The notes beneath the pieces are model-generated. The model had not been told where the DNA came from, did not search any database, and worked only from the letters and a program-made list of their open reading frames with translations. The translations under genes were made by a program, and so were the position numbers. DNA of 64,000 bases from Ascochyta rabiei (Eukaryota; Ascomycota; Dothideomycetes; Pleosporales; Didymellaceae): NCBI RefSeq assembly GCF_004011695.2, contig NC_082419.1, forward strand, positions 186,001 to 250,000, given 5' to 3'. Positions 31,426 to 42,161 of this stretch are shown piece by piece (position 1 is the stretch's first letter; each line of letters opens with the position of its first letter).

Positions 31426-33929
31426 ATGGCCATGACGACTGAGGCGCCAGATCCTCGGACATTCCAGTCGTGGGAGGATGCCTTTCAATACCCGATTCCA
31501 ACGGTGCGGAAGCTCGAACAACAGCTCCGCAGCACGGCCGATGACAATCGCGACAAGCTAAGGTCGCTCGTAGGGTACGAACATGTTGATGGATATTCAA
31601 GCTAGAGCTAGCTGACTCTCTTATAGTACGAGTTACCGTAACCTCCTCGACACTGCCGAAACGATTATCGATATGGAAAGTCAGATGGAACAGGTCGAAT
31701 CGAATCTTGGACGCATAGGCCAGAACTGTAACTCAAGAGTCTTGGACAGGATTTCTGGGAACGCGCTCAAGATGGATACACATACAAGAGGCAGTGGTCA
31801 GTCTTTGGTACATTGCAGATGAGAGGATTCATTGTTGATGTGGGTCTGCAGATGTCGAGCGGTATACATTTGCATCCCAGCTTTCAGTCCTACGAAATTC
31901 GCCCACAGTCCAAACACGACTCTTGAGGAAGGACGACCAGCACCTGCTCATCGCAAAGGTCCTCGTAATCTCTCGACTCGTACACAAGGCTCTCAGTCAA
32001 TCGGAGAGTAAACCGCCGATTGTGGACCAGCTCTGGGAGAAGTTACTCTCAGCGCGCAGGAAACTACTGCGCAGAATCGATCGGCAATTGGCGAGCACAA
32101 CTGGCGGATCTGCGAGCTTAGTGGAAAGCATGTGCGCATACGCTTTGGCAACGAGCTCTGCACCGTCTGATGTCTTGAAGCACTTCCACAAAGTGCGCAA
32201 AGAAAAGATGGTGAACGAGATAAAGAAGGGTGGAGACGAGCTTGCCACGCGGGGCATCAACGCTCTTCGACTGTGCATCCAGACTTGCCAGGACACCCAA
32301 ACGATCTTTCCTCGGCGTCTGGCTGAAGCTCTCGCGAAGCTAAAGGCGCACCCTTTGATCCAGGATTCAGAAGTGCGTGGTCTCTATGAGTTGAATTTGG
32401 ACGTGCATGACCGTTGGATTGGCGATGAAGTGCGGAACTATACCCCTTGGCCGCGCCACGACGAGCTTCAGCGACCAGAGGCAGAGAAGATATTGTACCG
32501 TTGGTCGAAAGACACAATCGCAGCCTTTATGAAAGAAGTCAAAATTGCTCTCCAAGATGAGGTTCGGTTGGCAGAGGTAGCAAGCCTGCGACAGGAGTTG
32601 ATCGAGACCTGGATGTTATCCGGTCCGCGAATGACAGGGGTCAAATTTGCAAACGTCCTGGATGATTTGCGTGACACAATGAACGAAAAGCTGGAGGCGA
32701 TTGTGCGAGCGCGTACACAAGCATTGCAAGGCGTGCTATCCGAACTTACAGTGGGTCTGGACGCACTGCCTGCTACGGATGACACACCTGGCATGTCGCT
32801 GTGGAACAATACAGCAAACGGCAAGGATTTGAGCAACGGTGCGCAGACTTTTAAAACGACTACACTCAACACGTATCAGGGACGAGACCAAGCCACTCTT
32901 GGTGTGACGGCTGCTTTCGACAAATGGATGGATTCTGTCCTGGAAGTCAAAGGCATCGTGAAAAGCATGAAGGAAGCGCGATGGGATGATACTTTTGCAG
33001 ATGATATTGAGGAAGATCCAGATGACGATCTGGGCGAGTCAAAACAGACACTGCTCAGCGCAGACGATCCCCGACTGCTGGAGGATGTCACGCAAGAAGC
33101 GCTTGGTGATTCATTACAAAATCTGGGCAAAGGCCTATCTCAAATTGCGCAGAGCGTGCCTGAGTATGGGGAGGATATGGCTTTGCGGAGGGCTGTGTTC
33201 ATTCTTCGAGTCATTCGCGAGTTTGGCGATCGAATACCGCGTCTGCGCCTCCAGGAAAGGTCTTCGCCGTTCCCAACGCCATTCACGCCAGACATTCTGA
33301 AACCTCTACATACGACACTCGCTGCACGTGTCGCCGAGCTGACGCTGACGGCGTACGAGGCTTCTCTTGCCACTTCGATAAAGGATATTTCTCGAACACA
33401 CATCTTATGGGAAGGGCATCCACCGTTACCGAGCCAGCCTTCGCCCGGTACCTTCAGGTTTTTACGAGAGCTGAACAAAGCCATGGCGCGCATGGGCAGC
33501 GATCTCTGGGCTCCTGCTTGTGTCGCGGTCGTTAAAAGCAAAATGTCCACTGACGTTGTTCGCCTTCTAGAAAAGCATGTTGAAACTATCAAGAACTCCA
33601 AGCCGCAGAAGGAAGCCAAAGCTGCTGCAGAGGGTGAAGTGTCAAATGAAGCTGGCGGCCAGGAGAAAGACACCGACGCCAGCGTCATCAATGCGTCAGC
33701 CTCCACTCCAGACGACAAAATCACAGATCAAAGGTTGAAGCAACTGCTATTCGATGCGCTGTACATGCAGCGCTTCTTCAGTGTTGATACCAAATCCTCA
33801 CAAACCACGGATGACTTGATCAGAAAAGCCGATGTGGCAGATCTAGACGAAGCCGCAGTCCAGAGGCTGAGGAAGAACGCTGTGGAGTACACGAAGAAGA
33901 CGTATCTGCTATTTGCTCTGCTGGCTTGA
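31426..33929 (+). CDS. COG1: Conserved oligomeric Golgi complex subunit 1
   Basis: Exons 31426-31574, 31627-31796 and 31852-33929 join in phase to 798 aa. The start used is the first of two in-frame ATGs (MAMTTEAPDPRTFQSWEDAF). The N-terminal coiled-coil block SYRNLLDTAETIIDMESQME is the Vps51/Cog1 family signature: a tether-subunit helix that pairs with other COG subunits. The remainder is helical, with a Lys/Glu/Ala-rich linker around residues 690-720, and ends KKTYLLFALLA. COG is a peripheral Golgi tether for retrograde intra-Golgi vesicles. Length is as expected for ascomycete Cog1. Confidence 0.9.
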
Positions 33930-34380
33930 GTTGCATTGTGTCAAGCATCAGCACGCTACCGATACAAGCAAGCTGGTCTGAACCCGCCCTTCACGGAAAA
34001 CCCTCCGTTGACGCGATGACGCGTGTCCGTGTTAGCTTCGCAACGGGGACCTTCCTGGAGCTTGCCAAGCTAAAGTGCATGCAGGAACGAAATGTCGTCA
34101 AGCCACAACGGCTGCACAGCGCTGATCGCCAGGTTAGTGGCTTATCTGAATGCATGAGGATGAGCCCGCTGGTCGCGGAAGCACGTACAGGGCTAGATCA
34201 TTTCAGGCACTTTCTGAACAAACGTGTCGGAGTGGAGGCGGATCTGCCTAACGTATGCTCAAATGCTATCCTGGCTACTCTCCCTCTATTACCGAAAGGC
34301 ATGACATGAATGGATATCTTGAAAATGCACGCTAGACGCTGCACAACCCTTCTCTCGCACCTCCTCTCAAGCTCCTGCTC
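33930..34380. other. Intergenic between convergent COG1 and bHLH genes
   Basis: Contains the 3' ends of both convergent genes. The frame at 33926-34309 (+) has no ATG start and no recognisable features. Confidence 0.4.
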
Positions 34381-34922
34381 TCAGGTCTCATCCATTTTAT
34401 CCCCACATCTCAAATCCTCAATCTCCTTCCTCAACAGCCCGATTTCCTTCTCCTGCGCCCTCATCTTCTCAAGCGCCATCTCAATCAACCTCGCTTTATT
34501 CACTGTCTTCTTCTCCCCCGGCTTCCCCTTCCCACTCCCCTCACTCAACCCAGACAAGCCGCTCATCCCACTCGTCTCACTGAAGATACTCCCCTTATCC
34601 CCATCAGCACCGCCTTCTTTCCCATCGCCTCGCATAACGACAAAACACGTCGTCCCACTCCCAAACGTAACTTCGCCGTCCAGCAGGAACTCGGCGAGGT
34701 CCACCATTGCGGTTTTCATGCGGTCGCGCCGCGCTTGCTCAGCCGCGCGGTGCGTGGCGCGCTTCATCATGACGCCCGTCGCCATGGCGGTGCTGAAGTG
34801 CATGCCCATTTCGAGATGCTGGCCTGACGAGATGAGCTCGTAGTTTGATTTCGAGGCCAGGAGGTCGGCTTGCGGGGTTGTTACGCCGCCTGCTGCTGCG
34901 GTGGTTGTTAGTTGGAGCTCTG

Positions 34923-34965
<43 letters not shown>

Positions 34966-35434
34966 GGAAGGTAGTATCGAGGAAGGGAGACACTGTACCG
35001 TTGCTGTCTGTCGTTGCTATCGAGGATGTGCGGCGAGCGATTGGCACACGCTTTGTTGGTTGTGGTGGCTGGGTCGATACCTCGCTGATTGTGGATATCG
35101 TACTTGCGGTGTCAGCTGCCAGACTTGGGCTGCGGATACTCTGGCTCGAAACAGAGGGACGCTTGATTGGCCGAATTGGGACAGATGTCTGAATCTGCGG
35201 CTGTGGTGGTGGTTGTGGTTGTGGTTGCATCTGGACATATTGTTGTTGTTGCTGTGGTGGTGGTTGCTGGGCTTGTTGAACTCGTTGCACAGGATGTGCT
35301 TGTGACTGCGCGCTTTCGCGTACGGGACTGTATCTCCTTCTCTTCTTGAACAATTGCGGCCATGTTCTGCTCAATGGACCGCGATGTGAGTGGGTGTCGG
35401 TATCCGCCTGGTGTTGGGCTGGATAGGGTTGCAT
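34381..35434 (-). CDS. bHLH transcription regulator with unusually long loop
   Basis: Exons 35434-34999 and 34919-34381 join in phase to 324 aa. Exon 1 encodes a Gln/Pro-rich disordered N-terminus, with a basic patch FKKRRRYSPVRES near residue 30. Exon 2 carries a basic region THRAAEQARRDRM in which His202, Glu206 and Arg210 form the H-x3-E-x3-R triad that reads E-box (CANNTG) sites. Helix 1 follows (TAMVDLAEFLL). Helix 2 plus a leucine-type extension begin only at about residue 286 (NKARLIEMALEKMRAQEKEI), leaving a loop of about 60 residues rich in Gly/Ser. The nearest known types are fungal Pho4/NUC-1-like bHLH proteins, but orthology is not established. The intron is an (AAC)n tract. Confidence 0.75.
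34923..34965 (+). repeat. (AAC)n microsatellite in the bHLH gene intron
   Basis: About 14 AAC triplets on the plus strand, inside the 79-bp intron 34920-34998. On the gene strand this is (GTT)n, serving as part of the pyrimidine-rich region before the acceptor. Confidence 0.9.
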
Positions 35435-36298
35435 GGTGGAGAACCGGCTATGGCATGTGGGAACAGCCGGTCCAGTAGTGAGTGATGCAATCAATGTTCA
35501 GTTGTTTTGCGATCTATTTATGCCCGCAACGTCTGTTGTATTCGCAGACACGTTTGAGACAGCTCTTTTGCTGTCATTGGTAAGAAAGACGAAGGTTGTT
35601 GATTAGATGCACTTCACGACTTGTGAGATACCGATATCGCCAGTATCTATCTGACCAGCCGTCACATTAAAAGCAAAGGTGGCTCTCGCAACCCTTCCTA
35701 TTACCCCCCGGGCACATGTGTCGAAGCTTCGGCTTGGCACTGCTCGCCGTTGAGGTGCTCCGCGATGTTGCCCGCTCCGACCAACCGCATTCACTCCCAG
35801 ACCCACGTGTAGCGCCAAGGCTCAGTAACGCCGCGCAGGATCGCTGTCAGAAGCGCTATGGGATGGCTGATCAGCCCAGTTGAGCACTGTAAGAATGCAG
35901 AAACGGGCCTGGCTCTATTGTGGAAGGTTGCCACTAGGTGCGGCAAGGCAGGAGATCGGGTGGAAGTTACCTGGGTGGAGCGTCGTTCCTAGCTCCCGAA
36001 GACGACGGGCGGAGCCCCAGATTGACGGCTATTGCCCAGGCGGTGAAGTGACAAGAATGCAGAAACAGCATGTCTGGCGAGGGGCGAAGAGCAATAGGCT
36101 TAGTGGGTTTCGGCACGTGTGACATGAGAGCTAGAGTTATACATTAGGCTGATGATGCTAGCTGGTGGCAGATAACACCATTCAGGGCTATGCATGATAA
36201 GACCAAGGCTTCATAGAGGCTCGTTGATAGGGGAATAATTGCGTCAACGTTAGAAATCGAGACGCATTGCTAATCAAGTAGATTGTACGTGGTAGCCC
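35435..36298. other. Intergenic, no gene seen
   Basis: Upstream of the bHLH gene (start 35434) and downstream of the MFS gene (stop at 36299). Only short frames occur. No repeat was recognised. Confidence 0.4.
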
Positions 36299-37987
36299 CT
36301 ACATCGTGCTCACTCTGCTGACCATCTCATGACTCTCATGGCTGTTCTTATTCTTCGAGTGCCCACCAGGCACGTATTCTAGATCTTCATCTTCGAGATC
36401 TGTATCTAGCGCCTCATCGCTGAGCATCTGAGGGTTGAGGGCAAAAGCGCCTTTGGGTATGAAGGTACTCGTCATGACAAGCACGGCGATAATGGTGAAT
36501 TGGATACCTGCTACATTCCGTATAGCAGGCTGGATCTGGTCGTTGTTCGCGTCAGACACTCGGTCGATGTATGTGCCTAAGCACACCGATGCGATGGCGT
36601 ACGTGACGATATAGGCACTGTAAAGGAAGGCCATAACAGCGCCGAGTGCTGATACGTTTTTGGTGTCCGACTCGATGCGCGCAAGAGAAGCTTGGATATA
36701 GGCGGCGAGAGAAACGTCACCAGCAGCCCAGCCGAAGCTGATGGGGAGGAAAGTGGCTGCAACAATCCACGCCTGCCCTACATCGCCTCTAGGGGGGTGC
36801 CAGAACGGGAGGTACCAGACGATAAGGAGAGCCAGTGCGTCAAGACGTAGCCAGGGCATGGGCGTCTGCACAAGGTTTGTGAACATGAAGACGAACAGTG
36901 CACCTAGCAGCTCGCCGAAGTTCGAACCGCCAACCATAATCTGTGCCCAGGCTGAGTTTCCAAGGTATCGACGGGCGACAGCAGGAGCGATGGCGTTCTC
37001 GAGGTATCGATGGCCGTAGAGGGCGATTGCGTACCCAGGAAGCAACCACATGAATTTTCTGTGAGTGAAGATGATCTTGCCGCCGGTCCAGATCGATTCG
37101 AAGAACAGATAGAAGCCACTTCCAACCGCCTTGACGTAGGCTGGCTGGCCCTCAAGGACCAAACCTTCAGCTTGGGGCGCTGCTTCTTGAATGAAGAACC
37201 AGAGGAACGATGCCGCGGCGAAGAAGATTGGTGTGATGATGAAAGAGAAGTTGTTGCCGAGATGCGGGATGAGAGCAAGCGCTGTGCAGAAAGCGCCTGC
37301 TGTGCCAGAGACTTCGTAAAAGATGTGGACGAGCGAGTCGATGCGTCGCAATTTCTGGACGTTGCCGCCCACGAGATCGCGGGGAATGACTCGTCGAATG
37401 AGCTCTACCATGCCGTAGACTACACCGCAAACACAGTCTGTTGGTTGTCAGCATGTGTAAGTCTTATTGACTAGAGTCTGGAACGACGCTCGACGTTGTT
37501 GCAGTTGTAAGTTGGAACATGAGTAGGATGGCTTACAGATAGGGATCATGCCGTCGGTATTGTAGTCTCCATAGTAGCTGAAGTCCCCCTTGGGATGTCC
37601 AGTCGGTACGAACCTGCCACCAGTCGCTGCATCCAGTATCAGGAGTGTGCTGCTCATCACTCCGAATATCAGGATGGCGCAAGCCAGAACGTTCTTCGTC
37701 GGATATCTCTTGATCAGTGGAGCTATCAAGATCGATCCGACGCACTGGAATGCCTGGTTGAGTCCGGTCAGGATACCCACACGCTGGAACGTGATCGATA
37801 TGTGTGTTCGTTTCTCGAGTTCGTCATACCGATTTGTTGCAAGAGCGATAACCGAGCCGTTGAATGCTTCGAGTCCAAACTTATACATCATAATTCCAGC
37901 GATGTACATGGCTATATTCCGCCGCTCGATGGGTGTGTAGATCATCCATGTCTCGCGGATGACCGCAATGGGTTGGAATCTGGCCAT
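36299..37987 (-). CDS. Major facilitator superfamily transporter, substrate unknown
   Basis: Exons 37987-37537 and 37437-36299 (99-bp intron, phase 1) join to 529 aa. The ATG at 37987 (MARFQPIAVIRETWMIYTPI) is preferred to an upstream non-ATG extension. About 12 hydrophobic segments are visible. The first half contains ERRNIAMYIAGIMMYKFGLE and TGLNQAFQCVGSILIAPLI. The second half contains GWAAGDVSLAAYIQASLARI and IAGVLV-like final spans, followed by an acidic cytosolic tail (DTDLEDEDLEYVPGG). It resembles a fungal-specific MFS group, but no substrate motif (sugar, drug or siderophore signature) is evident. Confidence 0.75.
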
Positions 37988-39318
37988 GTCGGTGTGATGT
38001 GCTACAGACAGTAGCAATAAACCGAAATGCGGAGACGCAGTTTATACACCACGATAGCCGTAGTATGGTTTTTTTGAAATGCCGGCCAATCAGAGCAACC
38101 ACGTATTGCATGTGCAGATTGGTAACGCTACAGCCTCCTCCAAGAAAATATGGCTGCGACGCCCGCATGGGTGACAAGAGCGCATTGTGAGGAGCGCTTG
38201 GTTTCAGTATCCATAGAGGAGAGCGTCGCAGTGGTGCCATGGCCAAGGTGTGCCGCCGACAATTCAACCCAAAGGCGAACTTGGCGGGTTGCTCCACGTT
38301 GTCCAGTCAGGGTGTAGAATGCAGCACGTGGAGAACGCAAGCCTACTCTAGGCCACCGACACCGACATGGGTTGGCGATGTGCAGGAACGCATCCTAGAT
38401 CTGGATAGTGCTTTGCAAATGAACAAAGCTTGCTGGAAATATCAGTACAGGATGCAGCGTTTTTTCAGACAGTCGATTATGCAGCAAGATGATAGAAGGT
38501 ATAGAAGAGAGATCGACGACGGCAAAAGCTGGAGTGGTGGCATTCGTGCTCCGTTGTCGATAACAACGCGCCAGCAACGATGCTTCCAGACAGTGCGCGA
38601 CAAGGCTGAACGGGCCTTGTGGAGCTGTCCGTGTCCTCAATATCCTAATCATGGCAAGCGCATCTGCACATTTGGCTCAGAAAGACTGCGCACTCGTGGC
38701 AATCAGTGCCGGTGAATCTGTCGATCCACTCGATTCGAAAGGTTCCTGCAGTAGGGTACATGATCTGCTATCATTAAGAAACTGCAAACCGATATGCAAA
38801 GTACCCTAGCACCTGCGCAAAGGTATCCGCAAACCTCGTTGCTCAATGTCGTTGGTGAACACTTCAACCCTCTGCTTGTCAAGTCAATTCCCGAGCAATG
38901 TGACAGGTACGAACGTTGTGCACCAGTTCTCATTATACGGTCGAGCATCATGACAGCGACGCGATTTGGGTTGCAGTGTCTACACCGAATCAGCCATTGA
39001 TACACTACGATGTAAAATATAATGCTAACCTCTTGGCTATTCTGGCTTCGAGCGAAAATATAATGCTAACCTCTTGGCTATTCTGGCTTCGAGCGAAAAT
39101 ATAATGCTAACCTCTTGGCTGTTCTGACTTTCGAGCTCGCTCGCCAGGGTTCATGCTGGTCAGTCAGGATGACTGCAAAGCACAGTCACGTTACTGGCTA
39201 GCCAGCCAGCTGCTCGCGTAGTCTCGCTTGGAATACAGCGCTCAGTACTGATCTCGTGTCGGCGTAAAGCATGTAACCTCGAACTGAGGGATACAAGCAA
39301 GGCCTCACCCGGTTCAGC
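37988..39318. other. Intergenic region, no supported gene
   Basis: The longest frame, 38239-38715 (+, 158 codons), shows no domain, biased composition or family resemblance and is not called. The region also contains a 41-bp tandem repeat at 39014-39135. The left end should hold the MFS promoter. Confidence 0.4.
39014..39135 (+). repeat. 41-bp tandem repeat, about 2.9 copies
   Basis: Two identical 41-bp units start at 39014 and 39055 (aaaatataatgctaacctct...). A third, diverged and partial, starts at 39096. It lies about 180 bp downstream of the CWC21 stop codon. Confidence 0.9.
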
Positions 39319-39920
39319 TCAGTCTGAATCGTTCTCGTTGTATCTGCGAGCCTCCCTTGCTCTCTCAGCCTTCTCTTCGTCCTCGGCTTCTCTCTTCGCC
39401 AAAGAATCCCGCAGGCGCTCTTCTTGCTTCCGCCAATGACTGCCTTCTTCATAATCCTCGCTTATGCCCAACGCCTTCCTCATCCTGTCGCTTTCTTCTG
39501 CCTTTGCCTTTGCCAAGTCGTGGACTTGATGTGACTTCAGTCGCTTTGCGTTGGGGCCGAGGTCTTTTCCGTCTTTTCGTTCCTGGTCGAGCTTTCTGCG
39601 CAGAGCCTCGCATTGGTCGTCGATGTCGTCTTCATCGACACTGTGCAGGGTTAGAGTGTACATGCTGCCTACAATAACGAACAGACATACCCTTCCTCTT
39701 CAAGCTTGTCGCGCAGCTCGAACACCTTGACTTCGATGTCGCGCTTAGCCTCATGCTCGAGAATGTCTGCGTCTGGCTGTCGCGGTCGGTGTCGTGCATG
39801 ATCCAAGTCTTTCTGGTACGGCGCGACCTTGTCACGGGGTCTGAGCAGTGAGCGATTCTTCTGGACGTATCCGGAGGTGCCGCTACCTCTCGGTGTCGTA
39901 AGTCCAACGTTGTCGGCCAT
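39319..39920 (-). CDS. CWC21: Pre-mRNA splicing factor Cwc21 (cwf21 domain)
   Basis: Exons 39920-39691 and 39640-39319 (50-bp intron) join in phase to 183 aa. The N-terminus MADNVGLTTPRGSGTSGYVQ and KNRSLLRPRD matches the strongly conserved start of Cwc21/SRRM2. The cwf21 helices follow: ILEHEAKRDIEVKVFELRDK, LEEEG, then DDIDDQCEALRRKLDQE. The C-terminal third is a charged helix rich in Arg/Glu/Lys. Cwc21 binds Prp8 and Snu114 in the activated spliceosome. It is head to head with CDC123. Confidence 0.92.
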
Positions 39921-40140
39921 GATGTCAATGTTGGTGGTCGAGCGTGCAATCGTTCGCGTACCTAGGAAGAAGATGCGGAGGAGTGTTCGGAGGTGGGGCC
40001 GCCTATGCTTCCAAGTTCCAAGCTGCCGACACTTGCCCCGCCAAAGATTTCCGTTGTGAACCAAAGGACGACTCACACAAGATGAAGCCCACATATCGCG
40101 GCGCTTGCCTGTCAGTTCGCCGTCCATCCCACCACCCACC
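39921..40140. promoter_or_regulatory. Divergent promoter CWC21 / CDC123
   Basis: 220 bp between the two start codons, the most compact divergent promoter in the window. No TATA box or repeat is visible. Confidence 0.55.
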
Positions 40141-41358
40141 ATGAGCGCTCAAGAGCAGGAGCTCACCGAGCTGCCTTTCCCACCGGTGACCAAGAAGCAC
40201 ATCCTCAACTGCTCCTACCACAACTGGCACCCAAAATACCGCGCAGTGACACCGAAGGCGCGCCTCGTGCCCCTTCCAGCAGCCTTCCTCGACTACCTCC
40301 GCTCCGATGGCATTGTGCTGCCTCCGGAAGACAGCGACAATCCCACATGGTCCGACGACGACAGCGGCATCTTCTCTGGCGCAGACAACAACGAGGGCGG
40401 CGAGGAAGAGGATGCAGACCCTAGCGTCCACTGGCGCGACACCCACGAAGCTATCGAGAGAACGATAGAAGAGCTGGGCGGCAAAGTCGCGCCAAAGCTG
40501 AACTGGAGCGCGCCGAAAGATGCAACATGGATCGCTGCTACGAACAGCATGGAGTGTTCAACACCGAACGACATCTACCTGCTGCTTCAGAGCAGTGACT
40601 TTGTCACCCACGATCTGGCGCATGCCTTTGACGACACGGCCGACCAGCTGACTTCGCCAGACCCAGAGATAGCATACCACCTCGTTCTGCGGAAGTGGAT
40701 CAACCTCAACCCGAGTGTCGAGTTCAGGTGCTTTGTGCGGAATCGACAGCTCATCGCGTTGTGTCAGAGAGACCTGAACCACTTCGACTTTCTCTTCAAC
40801 ATGCAAGACAAGCTGCGACAGACGATACAAGACTTGTTCGACTCCAAACTGCGAGACACGTTCCCCGACCCCAACTTCACCTTCGATGTATACGTTCCGC
40901 CGCCACACGACCGAGTGTGGGTTGTCGACTTCAACCCATGGGCTGTGCGGACAGACCCTCTGCTCTTCTCGTGGATGGAGCTTCTCACGATGGAGGTGCC
41001 TCAGGCCAGCGACACGAACGAGGCCGAGGAAGTGGTGCGCATCCCCATTGCAGCGGCCGGTGGTCCTACCGTGGTGTCTCTGGACGACCTGGATGATATT
41101 GCAAGTGCGAGCGGCTCCGACGAGTCTGATGAAGATGATATCGAGGAGATTTGGCAGCCAGAGTTCCGGCTGGTGCGGAGGGACGACCCGGAGGCCTATG
41201 GATTCACAACACCACAGTATAGCGCACACAAGCTGCCCAAAGATGTCGTGGATGCCGGCAGCGGTGGGGAGGGCATGATGCGCGAGTTTGCCATGCAGTG
41301 GCAGGAGGCGCAGAGGCTGGCTGAGCAGCAGAGACAAGAAGACAGCGAGGAGGACTAG
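40141..41358 (+). CDS. CDC123: Translation initiation factor eIF2 assembly protein Cdc123
   Basis: A single exon of 405 aa. The ATG at 40141 ([20 protein letters not shown]) is the first in frame; nearby non-ATG extension is rejected. Family blocks include [20 protein letters not shown], then [35 protein letters not shown], then [20 protein letters not shown]. They represent the ATP-grasp-like D123 fold, with acidic residues that bind ATP/Mg. Two acidic insertions are present (around residues 70-95 and 320-340). Cdc123 promotes eIF2 alpha-gamma assembly in the cytosol. Confidence 0.95.
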   Translation: MSAQEQELTELPFPPVTKKHILNCSYHNWHPKYRAVTPKARLVPLPAAFLDYLRSDGIVLPPEDSDNPTWSDDDSGIFSGADNNEGGEEEDADPSVHWRDTHEAIERTIEELGGKVAPKLNWSAPKDATWIAATNSMECSTPNDIYLLLQSSDFVTHDLAHAFDDTADQLTSPDPEIAYHLVLRKWINLNPSVEFRCFVRNRQLIALCQRDLNHFDFLFNMQDKLRQTIQDLFDSKLRDTFPDPNFTFDVYVPPPHDRVWVVDFNPWAVRTDPLLFSWMELLTMEVPQASDTNEAEEVVRIPIAAAGGPTVVSLDDLDDIASASGSDESDEDDIEEIWQPEFRLVRRDDPEAYGFTTPQYSAHKLPKDVVDAGSGGEGMMREFAMQWQEAQRLAEQQRQEDSEED

Positions 41359-41466
41359 CGTACGGTCTCTCTGAGTTTTGGGAGGCACTGGGCAGCCTTG
41401 TAGAAGTACCTCAAGCTCATAAGCGTCCAACAGCCTGTGGATCTTTCTAGACGTTTTTGGTCCTTT

Positions 41467-41675
41467 GCACACTACTGCTGAAGACCTATAGGCAGTGTTG
41501 AGGGAGTGAAATGTGAGAGGTGCACTCTACTGCTAAAGACCTATAGGCAGTGTTGAGGGAGTGAAATGTGAGAGGTGCACTCTACTGCTGAAGACCTATA
41601 GACAGTGTTAAGGGAGTGAAATGTAAGGTGCACTCTACTGCTAAAGACCTATAGGCACTGTCGAGGGAGTAATGG
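41467..41675 (+). repeat. 54-55 bp minisatellite, about four copies
   Basis: Units beginning tgcactctactgctaaagac start at 41467, 41521, 41576 and 41629, with substitutions and one short deletion. The array begins about 110 bp after the CDC123 stop. It does not carry a gene. Confidence 0.9.
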
Positions 41676-42161
41676 ACCCTGGATTCGACTCCGGTCAAGA
41701 TGGGACTAGCTGAAACGCAAAGGTGCTGGCAAAGGCCGCGAAAGCGTGTGGAGATGGACTGCAAATGAACTGGATCGCCCACTAGAGCCCTAGAGCGCGT
41801 TTGTGCACATGTGTTGAAACAGGATTGTGCAGTGGGTCCGCGTTGATTCGTTCACGGAGGTCGCGAGTGGGCAGAAGCGAAGAGAAGAAGCGGTGACGAG
41901 CGCATGACTCGCTCCCTGGTTCGCCTGCTCTGGTTACCCCGACACCAAATCCACACGGACTATCTCCCCCACGTAGCTGAGGAACCACAACAAAGCCTGT
42001 TCCAGACTGCCGTTCAGCTGTCCACGGATTCCACGAACTCCACCAAATCCACATAGTCCACTGCCTCAAAGACCGTCTTGGGGTCGATATAACGCGCTGG
42101 GCACCCTGAGACAGCACTTGGAGCGCCTGCAAACGTCCTGGACCCGCGGATCTACTTCAAG

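Noticed and set aside
38239..38715. 158-codon plus-strand frame in the gap after the MFS gene
   Set aside because: No recognisable motif, and its composition resembles random translation. It lies in a region otherwise without genes.
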